DNA of 35,235 bases, taken from the NCBI GenBank assembly GCA_014695325.1, contig JACJNZ010000028.1, forward strand, positions 1 to 35,235. The letters run 5' to 3'. The DNA comes from Cyanobacteria bacterium FACHB-502. GTDB lineage: Bacteria; Cyanobacteriota; Cyanobacteriia; Elainellales; Elainellaceae. Below are positions 1-8,486 of the stretch, piece after piece. The first letter of the stretch is position 1, and each line of letters begins with the position of its first letter. Below the pieces are notes generated by a model, which was given only the letters and a program-made list of their open reading frames with translations, was not told where the DNA came from and ran no database searches. The position numbers and the translations under genes are program-made.

Positions 1-213
1 CATCGCAAACCGAAACGAGGAGGGTTGAGTCCGCAGCAAAAGGAGGGGAATCGAGCCTTAAGTCAATCGCGAGTGGTCTGTGAAAATGCGTTTGCTGGAG
101 TCAAGCGTTACAACGCGGTGAGCGCTATCTATCGCAATCGAAAAGCGGAGTTTGATGATCACCTTATGCTAACCGCAGCAGGATTATGGAACTTCTACCT
201 GACTGCGGCATAG
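1..213 (+). CDS. IS5-type DDE transposase, C-terminal 70 residues (5' end outside window)
   Basis: The reading frame is open from the first base and ends at TAG 211-213. The translation contains the segment RVVCENAFAGVKRYNAV, which resembles the last catalytic block (the E of the DDE triad, followed by a basic stretch) of IS5-family/DDE_Tnp_4 transposases, and then a short C-terminal tail ending NFYLTAA. The 5' part lies outside the window, so I cannot say whether the gene is intact. An internal TTG at 25 could be mistaken for a start but is just part of the frame. I see no clear terminal inverted repeat downstream, but the other end of the element is not available for comparison. Family assignment is by motif recognition only. 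Confidence 0.7.
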   Translation, partial: HRKPKRGGLSPQQKEGNRALSQSRVVCENAFAGVKRYNAVSAIYRNRKAEFDDHLMLTAAGLWNFYLTAA

Positions 214-394
214 GAAGAACTTGAAAGGTCGCATTGGCTAGCTCTGTTCTTATTTCCCGACAACTCTAATGTAATATTTCGCTACCCCTTGTTTAAAAGC
301 GATCGATTCCCGTTGTCTTTTCCTTGCATTTCTTGTTCTTTGTGCTACAACCTCATCAATTGTGTGGAGGTAATCACACGAGAATTTACAAACT

Positions 395-410
395 TATACA
401 GCTATACAGC
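395..410 (+). repeat. Perfect 8-bp tandem duplication (TATACAGC x2)
   Basis: TATACAGC occurs twice head to tail in the leader of the sigma-like gene, about 105 bp upstream of its ATG. It could be a regulator-binding site or a simple slippage product. Confidence 0.5.
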
Positions 411-436
411 AACTTCATAACCAACGCTTTGGATGA

Positions 437-454
437 AAATTCTGTAAATTCTGT
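437..454 (+). repeat. Perfect 9-bp tandem duplication (AAATTCTGT x2)
   Basis: AAATTCTGT is present twice in direct tandem, followed at once by ATAAAA, a possible -10 element. It lies 60 bp before the ATG of the sigma-like gene. The position suits an operator or a sigma-specific promoter element, but this is inference only. Confidence 0.45.
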
Positions 455-514
455 ATAAAAGCTGAAAAATCTGAGAGATTAGACGAGTGTAAGGGTTCTT
501 CACGTTAAAAGTTC

Positions 515-1666
515 ATGGAAGAGCAACTCGAACAGCTCGTGCGTCAGGTTAAGCAAGCCCCACTTGACTCAATGGATCGCCAGCAAACAATAACTCACCT
601 GGCACAGCAAATCCTGAAAGCCCGTCAGGTTGTTCGTCCATTTCGAGGGCGTCTCACGGGAATTTACCAGGAAATTGCTGAACAGGCGCAGCGATATCTA
701 CAACAGCTTTTAGAGCAGCGAATTGATTCCTATTATGACCATAGAATGTCGCTGGGGCAATGGACAAGAGACTTACGAAGCGAAACCTTTCAAGCGGTGT
801 TAAGCCGATCGTCCCTACAGCAGCTTGCCCTGGCAGCTAAACAGCATAAGCCTCGGACCCCAGGACACCAGTATGCCATTAGCCAACTCATTCAGGCAAT
901 TCAGTTTTCAGGAAAATTAGCTCGGTTACAGTTTACGCCAGACATTTACCAGGATGCAGTGAATCAAACTTTATTATGGGTCTGTCAAAATATCCATTCC
1001 TATGATGCTGATCGCGGGGACTTTATGTCCTGGGTTAACTACCGTTTAGATAAGATTGGGCAATTGACTCAGCAAGCGCAGCAAGATCCCTATACTCAGG
1101 CAATACAGGGAAAAATCATCAGAACTAAACATCAGCTCAGTGCCCTCCTGCGGCAGCTAAAAGCAACAGACCTGCTGGACTGGTTGATGCTGTATGCGAG
1201 GAGGTTAATTCTAGACTTAAACCTCTCCGTTATTGCAGCATTCGTCACCCTTTTAAATCTTTCGATCGCAGTTCAGCAGTCTCCCGACAGTAAGAGTGGA
1301 CTACTATTTAGAGTTGCACAGGAATTAGTTGATTTACCACCTCCATTGGTTTATAGCGAGGATTTAAGCTTGACAGAAATTTCTCAAGAAGAACCGCTTT
1401 CTCTAGCCGATATGCTCAGGCAATATGTAGAGGAAGACCAAGATCACCTACTTAAAAAACAGATTCAGGGACATCCTGAACCAACTCTGCAAACTCTCAT
1501 ACTCGCTCGTTTAGAGGGTAAATCCTGGCATACGCTCTCTCAACAGTACGGTATTAAAGTGCCTACCCTTTCTAATTTCTTCCAGCGTTCTCTCACTGCT
1601 CTGGCTCCAAAGATTCGTGAAGCAATTCAATCGCAATTTTCAATTAGCTATGATTTCCCATTCTGA
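515..1666 (+). CDS. Sigma-70-like (ECF-type) transcription factor
   Basis: This 383-residue protein resembles the sigma-70-like proteins that head similar cyanobacterial DUF1822/CHAT clusters. A region-2-like block lies at about residues 141-180 (IYQDAVNQTLLWVCQNI, then a YDADRGDFMSWV stretch, comparable to the ECF pattern YDPxRGxFxxWL). A region-4-like helix-turn-helix sits near residues 325-362 (ILARLEGKSWHTLSQQYGIK). The long N-terminal extension (residues 1-140) is rich in Gln and probably helical. The ATG at 515 follows an AT-rich leader without a strong ribosome-binding site. The 3' end overlaps the next gene by 17 bp. It probably directs polymerase to the promoter of its own cluster. 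It could instead be a degenerate sigma-like protein that no longer binds RNA polymerase. Confidence 0.7.
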   Translation: MEEQLEQLVRQVKQAPLDSMDRQQTITHLAQQILKARQVVRPFRGRLTGIYQEIAEQAQRYLQQLLEQRIDSYYDHRMSLGQWTRDLRSETFQAVLSRSSLQQLALAAKQHKPRTPGHQYAISQLIQAIQFSGKLARLQFTPDIYQDAVNQTLLWVCQNIHSYDADRGDFMSWVNYRLDKIGQLTQQAQQDPYTQAIQGKIIRTKHQLSALLRQLKATDLLDWLMLYARRLILDLNLSVIAAFVTLLNLSIAVQQSPDSKSGLLFRVAQELVDLPPPLVYSEDLSLTEISQEEPLSLADMLRQYVEEDQDHLLKKQIQGHPEPTLQTLILARLEGKSWHTLSQQYGIKVPTLSNFFQRSLTALAPKIREAIQSQFSISYDFPF

Positions 1667-2657
1667 ATCCTTTTCAACCTTTACCGTTTCCTTAGCGCAA
1701 AGCACTCACATGCTAGCAGAACAGTTTTGCCAGCACCATACCGATTGGCAGAAAGCAGAGCAAATTTATCTCAATACCCTAGCGGTTTATGCGGTAGATT
1801 ATTACCTGAAATGCTTAGGATACGAGACTGATTGGCAGCATAGTGATAGTCACAACGTTGTTATCCAGTCACTGTTAGATGTTGCAGATTTAATCGTGAA
1901 AGACTACGGCAAGTTAGAATGCCGAGCTATCTCACTGGATACCAAGACCGTTTACGTTCCTCAAGAAGTTTGGCACGATCGGCTGGGGTATGTGGCTGTC
2001 GCTTTCAATGAAGCGCTGGACGAAGCTGAGATTTTGGGATTTTTTCAGCAGGTTGCGGAAGTAGAAGTACCGCTCAGCCAACTACAACCCTTGGATAATC
2101 TATCCGACTACCTATACTTGCACTGTTGCCCCACTGCTGATCAAGCTCAATCAGATCAAGCTGAACCGAATCAAGCTCAATTAACCACAGATATTCAGCA
2201 GTGTACTCTCCTCGGAGAATGGCTTAAAAATATCTTTTCAAATGGTTGGAGAGCTTTAGAAGAACAGATGGCAGTGTGGCAGCCACAATTCGCCTTTCAG
2301 TTTCGCAACCTTCACTCAAACCAGCAGAAAGATTTATCTTCCACTTCAGTCACCCGCACAAAATTAGTTGAGTTGGGTAGTCCGGAACACACTGTACTCA
2401 TGCTCCTGACCCTGACCCCAGAGCCGGACACCTCCGCACAGATCCAGATTGAAATTTTACCCACATCAGAGCATCCATTTTTACCTACGGGATTGCAGCT
2501 ATCGATTCTAGATGAACGGGAAGAAATAGTGATGCAAGCAAAAACCCAGGAAACGAATGATGGAATTCGTTTAGAATTTACTGCTGATCTGGGCAATCGC
2601 TTTAGTATAAAAATTTCTTTAGATAATGCGGCGATTACGGAAGGCTTTCTGTTATGA
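1650..2657 (+). CDS. DUF1822 family protein
   Basis: The frame is open from a GTG at 1617, but the ATG at 1650 (MISHSESFSTF) is preferred because it gives a short 17-bp overlap with the upstream sigma-like gene and a 335-residue product, about the size of DUF1822 proteins. The sequence fits that family: a CLGYETDWQ motif near residue 50, a conserved WHDRLGYVAVAF block near residue 105, and a C-terminal beta-rich half. A low-complexity linker (DQAQ, DQAE, NQAQ units, about residues 165-180) separates the halves. DUF1822 has no known function, but its genes repeatedly sit next to a sigma-like gene and CHAT/CHASE2 genes in cyanobacteria. No signal peptide or membrane segment is visible, so it is probably cytoplasmic. 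Confidence 0.75.
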   Translation: MISHSESFSTFTVSLAQSTHMLAEQFCQHHTDWQKAEQIYLNTLAVYAVDYYLKCLGYETDWQHSDSHNVVIQSLLDVADLIVKDYGKLECRAISLDTKTVYVPQEVWHDRLGYVAVAFNEALDEAEILGFFQQVAEVEVPLSQLQPLDNLSDYLYLHCCPTADQAQSDQAEPNQAQLTTDIQQCTLLGEWLKNIFSNGWRALEEQMAVWQPQFAFQFRNLHSNQQKDLSSTSVTRTKLVELGSPEHTVLMLLTLTPEPDTSAQIQIEILPTSEHPFLPTGLQLSILDEREEIVMQAKTQETNDGIRLEFTADLGNRFSIKISLDNAAITEGFLL

Positions 2658-2748
2658 TCTCGAAAAGCTTTGTTGACTGCTCCTTCACGATCGAAACTTT
2701 CAGTTGCCCGGCTGTTACCGATCTTTAGTGTCACTAATCTTAAGAGTC

Positions 2749-5076
2749 ATGGGGAAGCTTGTCGTCCTAAAGCTTTGTAGCAATGCTGAGGGTTTTTATG
2801 CTCTTTTGGAAGTAAGCGATGAAGGAATGCGCCCTCACACCACTGCCATAGGTCAACTTCCTTTACTTCAAACCCTGATCCAGCATTACCAAAATTGGCA
2901 ATCCGCTTACGATAAGCTGGGACAAACTCATCGAGCGATTCGTCCTGGCAGCATTACACTGGAAGGAACGCTAACCACCCGCCGCAAGACATGCCTGGAA
3001 CTGGCAGAAAAGCTGCAATCCGAGTTTAATCTATGGCTGCAAGCAACTTCCTTTCTCAGCATTCGAGAAACATTACTGCGAGAGCTGCAGGCTTCTAATC
3101 CAATCCAAATCATCATTCAGTCAGACGAGACAGCAATCGCCAAACTGCCTTGGCATCAATGGGATTTGCTCAAAAAGCATGATTCTGTAGAAATTGGGTT
3201 CAGTTCATTAGACTATGAGTACCTTGCGCCAAGCTGCTTCGCGACCCGAAACACGCCGCTAAAAATTCTGGCAATTCTGGGACATGCAAGCGACATTGAT
3301 ATCAAGCCAGATCGGGCAATGCTGTCGCAGCTACCAGGGGCAGAAGTTCATTTTCTAGTCGAGGTCACTCGTCAAGGCTTAAGTGAAGCCCTGTGGAGTC
3401 AGCGTTGGGATATTCTGTTTTTTGCAGGTCACAGCGACACAGAAGCAGACCGGGGCTATATCTATCTGAATCCAACCGATCGATTAACGCTGGGTGAACT
3501 GAAAGCAACTTTGGGACAGGCAGTAAAGCAGGGGTTGCAGTTAGCAATTTTTAACTCTTGCGATGGATTGGGGTTAGCGCAGGAACTTAAATCGTTGGGC
3601 ATTCCGCAAACGATCGTGATGCGTGAGCCTGTCCCAGACTTTGTTGCCCAGGCTTTTCTAAAGTATTTCCTGCAAGCTTTCGCTCAGGGAGAGCCTTTAC
3701 AAACAGCGGTGCGACTGGCACGGGAAAAACTGGAAGGACTGGAAGATCGGTTTCCCTGTGCAAGCTGGCTACCTGTAATGGTGCAAAATCCAGCCGCTCC
3801 CTTGTTTAGTTGGTCTGCTAGCTCTCCTTCGCAACACCTGGAGCAAGCTAATGTTTCAGCAGCCCCACTGCTTTCTGGCAAACAGTCTTTACTAGGCTGG
3901 GGTCGCTTTGCTCTCACAAGCATACTTATAACGGCTAGCGTGACAGCACTGCGTTTACTGGGCGGATTACAGCCGATCGAGCTATGGGCATTTGATCAAT
4001 GGATGCGGCTTCGACCGGATGAGCCGCCCGATTCCCGTTTACTGCTGGTCGAAGTTACTGAGGAAAACCTGCGGCAATACGGCGGTGCTACCCTGTCCGA
4101 TCAAATGCTGGCAGAAGGGTTAAAAATTCTAGAAACGAACGGTGCGAGGGCAATCGGCGTTGATATTTATCGAGATATTCCTCAAGAGCCAGGACGGACG
4201 AAACTATTACAGCAGCTCCAGCAAAGCAATCGCACCTTTATGATTTGCCAGCACGCAGAAGCGGGTGTTGATCCAGGAACGCCACCGCCAAAAGGTATTT
4301 TGCCAGAACAGGTTGGGTTTAGCGATGCGGTTGCTGATGCGGATGATGTTGTTCGCCGCCATTTATTTTCGATGAACCCACCCGATCGCACAAGCTGCGA
4401 AACGCACTATGCCTTAAGTTTGGTGTTAGCCGAAAAGTATTTAGAAACCGAAGGGATTTCTGAGTCGGGCACTTTACCCGATGCCTTACAGTTTGGTGAA
4501 GTTACCTTGAGGGGCATGGCTGCTCCGGCCGGAGGCTATCAAAGAGCTGATTTAGGCGGATACCAAACTCTGCTCAACTATCGTCGTTCGAATGGCTCAG
4601 TGAACCAGTTTGCTCAATCTGTAACCTTCGATGCGCTGATTAAAAACCAGGTTTCTCCCAGCGCGATCGCCGATCGCATCGTGCTAGTTGGTATTACGGC
4701 TCAAAGCCGCAAAGATGAGTTCAGAACGCCTTATGGCGAGAAGATTAAGGGAGTCGCACTTCAGGCTCAGATGACCAGCCAGATTGTGAGTGCAACGCTT
4801 GACGGACGCTTGCTTCTATGGGCTGGGCATTGGGGCGCAGATCTGATTTGGATTCTGAGTTGGTCAGGTATTGGTGCGTTGGTTGCTGGATTTTGTTCAA
4901 CCCAACAGCGATTGTGGCTGACTGAGATTGGCGTAGTCCTGCTTCTATCAGGTATTTGTTTCATTGTTTTTTGGAAGTTAGGGTTATGGCTTCCCTGGAT
5001 TCCGTCAATTGTTGCCCTGGTTTTAACAAGCGTCGTTTGTCAAAGATTTTTCTATAAACCCCTGAGCCCTTTATGA
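2749..5076 (+). CDS. CHAT-CHASE2 membrane protein
   Basis: I place the start at ATG 2749 (MGKLVVLKL) rather than the earlier in-frame TTG 2704, giving 775 residues. The N-terminal half is a CHAT (caspase-like) domain with the expected dyad: His228 in FFAGHSD and Cys271 in FNSCDG. After a membrane segment near residues 383-403 comes a CHASE2 sensor domain (about 412-684; FDQWMRLRP, then GARAIGVDIYRD), followed by two or three C-terminal membrane helices (about 690-770). CHASE2 is usually extracytoplasmic, so the protein probably senses something outside and acts through the cytoplasmic CHAT peptidase. Its stop overlaps the next start (ATGA at 5073), indicating translational coupling. No kinase or cyclase output domain is present; CHAT takes that place. 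The substrate is unknown. Confidence 0.85.
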   Translation: MGKLVVLKLCSNAEGFYALLEVSDEGMRPHTTAIGQLPLLQTLIQHYQNWQSAYDKLGQTHRAIRPGSITLEGTLTTRRKTCLELAEKLQSEFNLWLQATSFLSIRETLLRELQASNPIQIIIQSDETAIAKLPWHQWDLLKKHDSVEIGFSSLDYEYLAPSCFATRNTPLKILAILGHASDIDIKPDRAMLSQLPGAEVHFLVEVTRQGLSEALWSQRWDILFFAGHSDTEADRGYIYLNPTDRLTLGELKATLGQAVKQGLQLAIFNSCDGLGLAQELKSLGIPQTIVMREPVPDFVAQAFLKYFLQAFAQGEPLQTAVRLAREKLEGLEDRFPCASWLPVMVQNPAAPLFSWSASSPSQHLEQANVSAAPLLSGKQSLLGWGRFALTSILITASVTALRLLGGLQPIELWAFDQWMRLRPDEPPDSRLLLVEVTEENLRQYGGATLSDQMLAEGLKILETNGARAIGVDIYRDIPQEPGRTKLLQQLQQSNRTFMICQHAEAGVDPGTPPPKGILPEQVGFSDAVADADDVVRRHLFSMNPPDRTSCETHYALSLVLAEKYLETEGISESGTLPDALQFGEVTLRGMAAPAGGYQRADLGGYQTLLNYRRSNGSVNQFAQSVTFDALIKNQVSPSAIADRIVLVGITAQSRKDEFRTPYGEKIKGVALQAQMTSQIVSATLDGRLLLWAGHWGADLIWILSWSGIGALVAGFCSTQQRLWLTEIGVVLLLSGICFIVFWKLGLWLPWIPSIVALVLTSVVCQRFFYKPLSPL

Positions 5077-5921
5077 CGAAACTTCTTCGATATTTCTTTA
5101 AATCTTCTTCTTTCTATTGGCTATTTGGTCTTGTTCTTAGCCTGTTATTCCATAGTATTCCCGTAACTGCAAACGATCGATCGATCGGAAATTCACTGCA
5201 AGTGCCGGATGCTGGGTTAGGGAATCAGGCGAATCAGCCTCATCAACACTATCGTCCGCTGATTATTCCCAGTACAGAGTTCCGCAGACTTGCAAGTCGA
5301 GGAGGCACGAATGGGCGGAGCCGAGCTGGGACGCGAGGAGATTGTCCCGCAGTCAATGGATCTCCAGAACTCACTGCAATCGTGCCGCTAGCTCAGGGAA
5401 GTCTGGACAATGCAGTAGTCGAAACGGCGATCGGGACGACGACAGCCGCTTATCCAACCTTCTGGTTCTACTTGCCCTATTCAACGGACGAAATTCATTC
5501 AGTTCAATTTGTGGTCAACGATGAACAGGATATGCCGCTGTTTGCGCCGGTGACAGTGCCGTTAAACAGCTCGTTTCCCGGTCTGGTCAGTATTCAATTA
5601 CCATCATCTTCACCTCCTTTAGAAGTTGGAAAATATTATCGCTGGTATGTGATGCTGGACTGCTCTCCTCAGGGAGGAAATGATGCGTTTGTGGATGCAT
5701 TTGTTCAGCGGGTTGCGCTTGCGCCTGGCATTGCTGTCCAGTTAGAAACCGTATCCCCTACTGAAAGAATCAATTTATTGCTTGATAACGGCTCCTGGCA
5801 CGAAGCAGTCAGTGAGCTTTATGCGCTTCAAATGCAGTCACCCGATGATGTAAGTATTCGAGCAGCATGGTCAAGTATGTTAGAACTCGGTGGGATTACT
5901 TCTCAAAGTTCAAACAAGTGA
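5073..5921 (+). CDS. DUF928 family secreted protein
   Basis: This 282-residue protein has an N-terminal signal peptide (basic MTKLLRYFF, hydrophobic LFGLVLSLLF, likely cleavage after VTA at about residue 34). The mature part carries DUF928 hallmarks: a basic Gly/Arg run before RGDCP near residue 90, a YPTFWFYLPY motif, and a C-terminal YYRWYVMLDCSP block with a Trp-Tyr pair and a second Cys. DUF928 proteins are cyanobacterial envelope proteins of unknown function, commonly encoded beside CHASE2 and CHAT-TPR genes. The gene overlaps the CHAT-CHASE2 gene by the ATGA tetranucleotide. The two Cys in the conserved blocks may pair in the periplasm (inference). Confidence 0.8.
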   Translation: MTKLLRYFFKSSSFYWLFGLVLSLLFHSIPVTANDRSIGNSLQVPDAGLGNQANQPHQHYRPLIIPSTEFRRLASRGGTNGRSRAGTRGDCPAVNGSPELTAIVPLAQGSLDNAVVETAIGTTTAAYPTFWFYLPYSTDEIHSVQFVVNDEQDMPLFAPVTVPLNSSFPGLVSIQLPSSSPPLEVGKYYRWYVMLDCSPQGGNDAFVDAFVQRVALAPGIAVQLETVSPTERINLLLDNGSWHEAVSELYALQMQSPDDVSIRAAWSSMLELGGITSQSSNK

Positions 5922-6033
5922 AGTGGTTTATAAAAATTCGGTTAGACATAGCGCATAAGCTAGAGCTTGATGAAAAAGATGAGGCAGAAAATCATCTGCT
6001 GAATACTATTGTCTTGTAATTAGGATTTACATA

Positions 6034-8286
6034 ATGGGTAAGGGAAAAATTAAGGGAAATCGAAATCCATCCAGTATGTGGGGAACAGGAGGTACAGATG
6101 TCACGTTCACAATATGGAACCCATCTAATGACTTCTTTCCAGCCTGGAAACCGCTCAGTGAAATTGAAAGAGAGGAATCTTTCAACGCTGAAATACCAGC
6201 AGGGCAGTTTCAGCAATATCTTCCTTTGTACGTTAATAATGATGGAGTTTTAGATAGCACTGATTCCTTCGTTTTAGAACTTGATTTGAGTGATACCTCA
6301 ATAGGCTTCAGTCAAGAAACCTATATTTTGCAAGAGGGATGGGATCAGGTTGCTGGTGATGTTGCTGCGTTTGGTGTCGACAGTGTTTTTAATCCTAGAT
6401 TTGGCAGGTCATTTCCTGAAGAGAGCGATCTTGGCAAAATGTTTCTGGTTGACGGCACTAGCCAACCTTTCGACGCTCCCAAATTAATTGCTGGCGGTCG
6501 ATTTACTGAAGTGACAATCATCATTGAGGATGCTCAAAGCACAACCCCTGCTGTTCGGCTTGATAGCAATGACAATGTTTATTTTGTTGAAGATGCGGCA
6601 GGTAAACCTGGCGTAGATGCTGTGTACGCTGGAGCAGGCAATGATCGCATCGTAGGCAGTAACTTCGCAAGAGAAAGCATTGTAGCATCCTTTCAATATG
6701 AAGATTTGATTGCAGATCATCTCTTTGGTGAAGCAGGAAACGACCTATTGCAAGGAGGTTTTAGCGATGATTTGCTAAATGGTGGGTCTGGAAATGATCA
6801 ACTGTTTGGAGAGCTAGGAGAAGATGCCCTTTATGGCATGATGGGTGACGATATCCTTTGGGGGGACTATGAGGAGAACTACAAAGATGGAAATAATCTG
6901 AATGAACGAGCCGGGAGAGATTATTTAAACGGTGGTTCGGGCAACGATGCCCTGTTTGGGGGGGCAGGGGCAGATTTACTATTTGGTGGGGATGGGATTG
7001 ATTATTTAAGTGCAGGCAAGAAAGGGACAACTAGCATGCATCCTCAGTGGTTAGAAGGAGGAGCAGGCGGCGATCGGTTTGATTTCTATACTGATGCCTG
7101 GGTGCTAAGTAAGCCGGGTTCTGATGTTGATCTTACCGATGGTTCAAGGGTTCTGGAACAAATTTTCATATTAGACTTTAATGCTGCGGAAGGAGATAGA
7201 ATCGGCATTTACGTCGGCACAAGCTATAGTTCTGACTTTGAATCTGCTGAACTCCCAATAAATGCACCTATTAATGCAGAACAGTTTCACTTTGGAACAG
7301 AAGCAGCAGACGAATCCGATCGATTTATTTTTAGTAGTGGAGCATTCTACAGTAGTGGAGCACTCTACTTCGATCGAGATGGAACAGGTGCATCTCCAAA
7401 AGTATTCCTTGCGTTTATAGATAACACATCTAATTTGACTCACCAAGATATTGTTACCTTTGATGACTCTAATCGTTTGCCTCCTCCAAGCCAGCCGCTT
7501 CCAGTTATTCCATCGGTTCAATTCTCACAATCCATCTATCAAGTCAATGAGAATGCAGACACAGCCACTCTCACACTTTCTCGAACAGGTGATGTAAGAG
7601 GACGATCGCAGGTTCAAGTTAACATTACGGGTGGCACAGCAACGGACGCAGATTATAACAATTCTTTTCCTTTAACGGTTACATTTGGAATCAGCGAAAC
7701 CAGCAAAACAATTAATATTCCGATCGCCCAAGATGGACTGGTAGAAGAAACAGAAATCATCAACTTCTCCATTACAACTGTCAATGATCCCGCTGCTGGA
7801 ACGGTTGAAACTCTGACTGGCGTAATTCAAACAGCGGCTTTGGCGATCGTGGATGATGATATTTCACCGACTTCTCAGCAGGGAGCCTCAGATAACAAGC
7901 CGGGTAATCAGCCAGGCAATCAGCCAGATCCTCTGACTGGAAATCCTCAAAAGAACATTTTGGTTTCTGGCAGGGGCAATGATACTTTACGGGGTGGAGC
8001 AGGCGACGAGATTTTGCAGAGTGGAACAGGGAACGATCGATTGTTTGGTGGAAAAGGCAGAGATATTTTTGTCTTAGAGAAAGGAAAAGGAAGAGACATT
8101 ATTCAGGACTTTGAAGATAAACGCGATTATCTGGGGCTAACAGCAGGCTTAAATTTCAAGAATTTGACAATTAGACAGCAGGGCAGAAATGCACTAATTA
8201 GCTTCGGCAGAGATGAACTAGCCCTTTTGAAAGGAGTTCGTGTAAATCAAATTTCAGCCGTTGATTGTACCTCATATGTCATCTAA
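6034..8286 (+). CDS. RTX/Calx-beta calcium-binding protein, copy 1
   Basis: This 750-residue acidic protein has a short basic Gly/Lys start (MGKGKIKGNRNPSSMWG) and no Sec signal peptide. A globular N-terminal part (about 1-190) precedes RTX-type nonapeptide repeats at about 200-340 (for example NGGSGNDQLFG and FGGAGADLLFGGDG), which bind Ca2+ in related proteins. A Calx-beta domain follows at about 494-615, then a second, short RTX block (about 640-672) and a conserved C-terminal domain (RGRDIIQDFE, then DELALLKGV). RTX proteins usually leave by type I secretion using a C-terminal signal; no T1SS genes are in the window. An AGGA lies upstream of the ATG. The next gene is a clear tandem paralogue. 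It is likely a secreted or surface protein, with unknown partner. Confidence 0.85.
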   Translation: MGKGKIKGNRNPSSMWGTGGTDVTFTIWNPSNDFFPAWKPLSEIEREESFNAEIPAGQFQQYLPLYVNNDGVLDSTDSFVLELDLSDTSIGFSQETYILQEGWDQVAGDVAAFGVDSVFNPRFGRSFPEESDLGKMFLVDGTSQPFDAPKLIAGGRFTEVTIIIEDAQSTTPAVRLDSNDNVYFVEDAAGKPGVDAVYAGAGNDRIVGSNFARESIVASFQYEDLIADHLFGEAGNDLLQGGFSDDLLNGGSGNDQLFGELGEDALYGMMGDDILWGDYEENYKDGNNLNERAGRDYLNGGSGNDALFGGAGADLLFGGDGIDYLSAGKKGTTSMHPQWLEGGAGGDRFDFYTDAWVLSKPGSDVDLTDGSRVLEQIFILDFNAAEGDRIGIYVGTSYSSDFESAELPINAPINAEQFHFGTEAADESDRFIFSSGAFYSSGALYFDRDGTGASPKVFLAFIDNTSNLTHQDIVTFDDSNRLPPPSQPLPVIPSVQFSQSIYQVNENADTATLTLSRTGDVRGRSQVQVNITGGTATDADYNNSFPLTVTFGISETSKTINIPIAQDGLVEETEIINFSITTVNDPAAGTVETLTGVIQTAALAIVDDDISPTSQQGASDNKPGNQPGNQPDPLTGNPQKNILVSGRGNDTLRGGAGDEILQSGTGNDRLFGGKGRDIFVLEKGKGRDIIQDFEDKRDYLGLTAGLNFKNLTIRQQGRNALISFGRDELALLKGVRVNQISAVDCTSYVI

Positions 8287-8336
8287 GCGTTCTAGTGCTT
8301 AATTAAATTTCTTACCAACATCAGATAGGAATTATC

Positions 8337-8486
8337 ATGACAGGAAAAGGAAAAGCGAGAGATCGAAACCGCACAACCTGGTGGGCTGATAGTTTTTTCA
8401 CTTGGAATGCAACGAATTTTTTCAGTCTGGTCTTAGACCAGATTGCGCATTACCTATTAGAAACAACAGGTGGGAGGAAGTTATGA
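8337..8486 (+). CDS. Small ORF: N-terminal stub of a third RTX paralogue
   Basis: This 49-codon ORF starts at ATG 8337 with AGGA six bases upstream. Its first 30 residues (MTGKGKARDRNRTTWW, then FFTWNATNFF) match the N-termini of the flanking RTX proteins (GKGK, then RN, WW or MW, and the WNPSNDFF segment of copy 1). After about residue 30 the similarity stops and a non-homologous tail follows. It overlaps the next gene by ATGA (8483-8486), and the GGGAGGAAG within its last codons is that gene's ribosome-binding site. The simplest reading is a remnant of a deleted third tandem copy. It may still be translated and couple expression of the next gene. A functional short peptide cannot be excluded. 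Confidence 0.6.
   Translation: MTGKGKARDRNRTTWWADSFFTWNATNFFSLVLDQIAHYLLETTGGRKL

Larger units (their letters stand above)
214..514. other. Intergenic region upstream of the sigma-like gene
   Basis: This 301-bp stretch contains no convincing gene. It holds several short symmetrical or repeated motifs listed separately (a GTGTG/CACAC inverted pair at 362-366 and 375-379, and two tandem duplications at 395-410 and 437-454). An AT-rich TATAAA-like hexamer follows the second repeat at about 454-459. It is the natural place for the promoter of the downstream gene cluster, but no start site can be fixed from sequence alone. Confidence 0.5.

Noticed and set aside
2312-2734. 140-codon antisense frame over the DUF1822 gene
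   Set aside because: It overlaps a well-supported gene on the other strand and shows no protein-family pattern.
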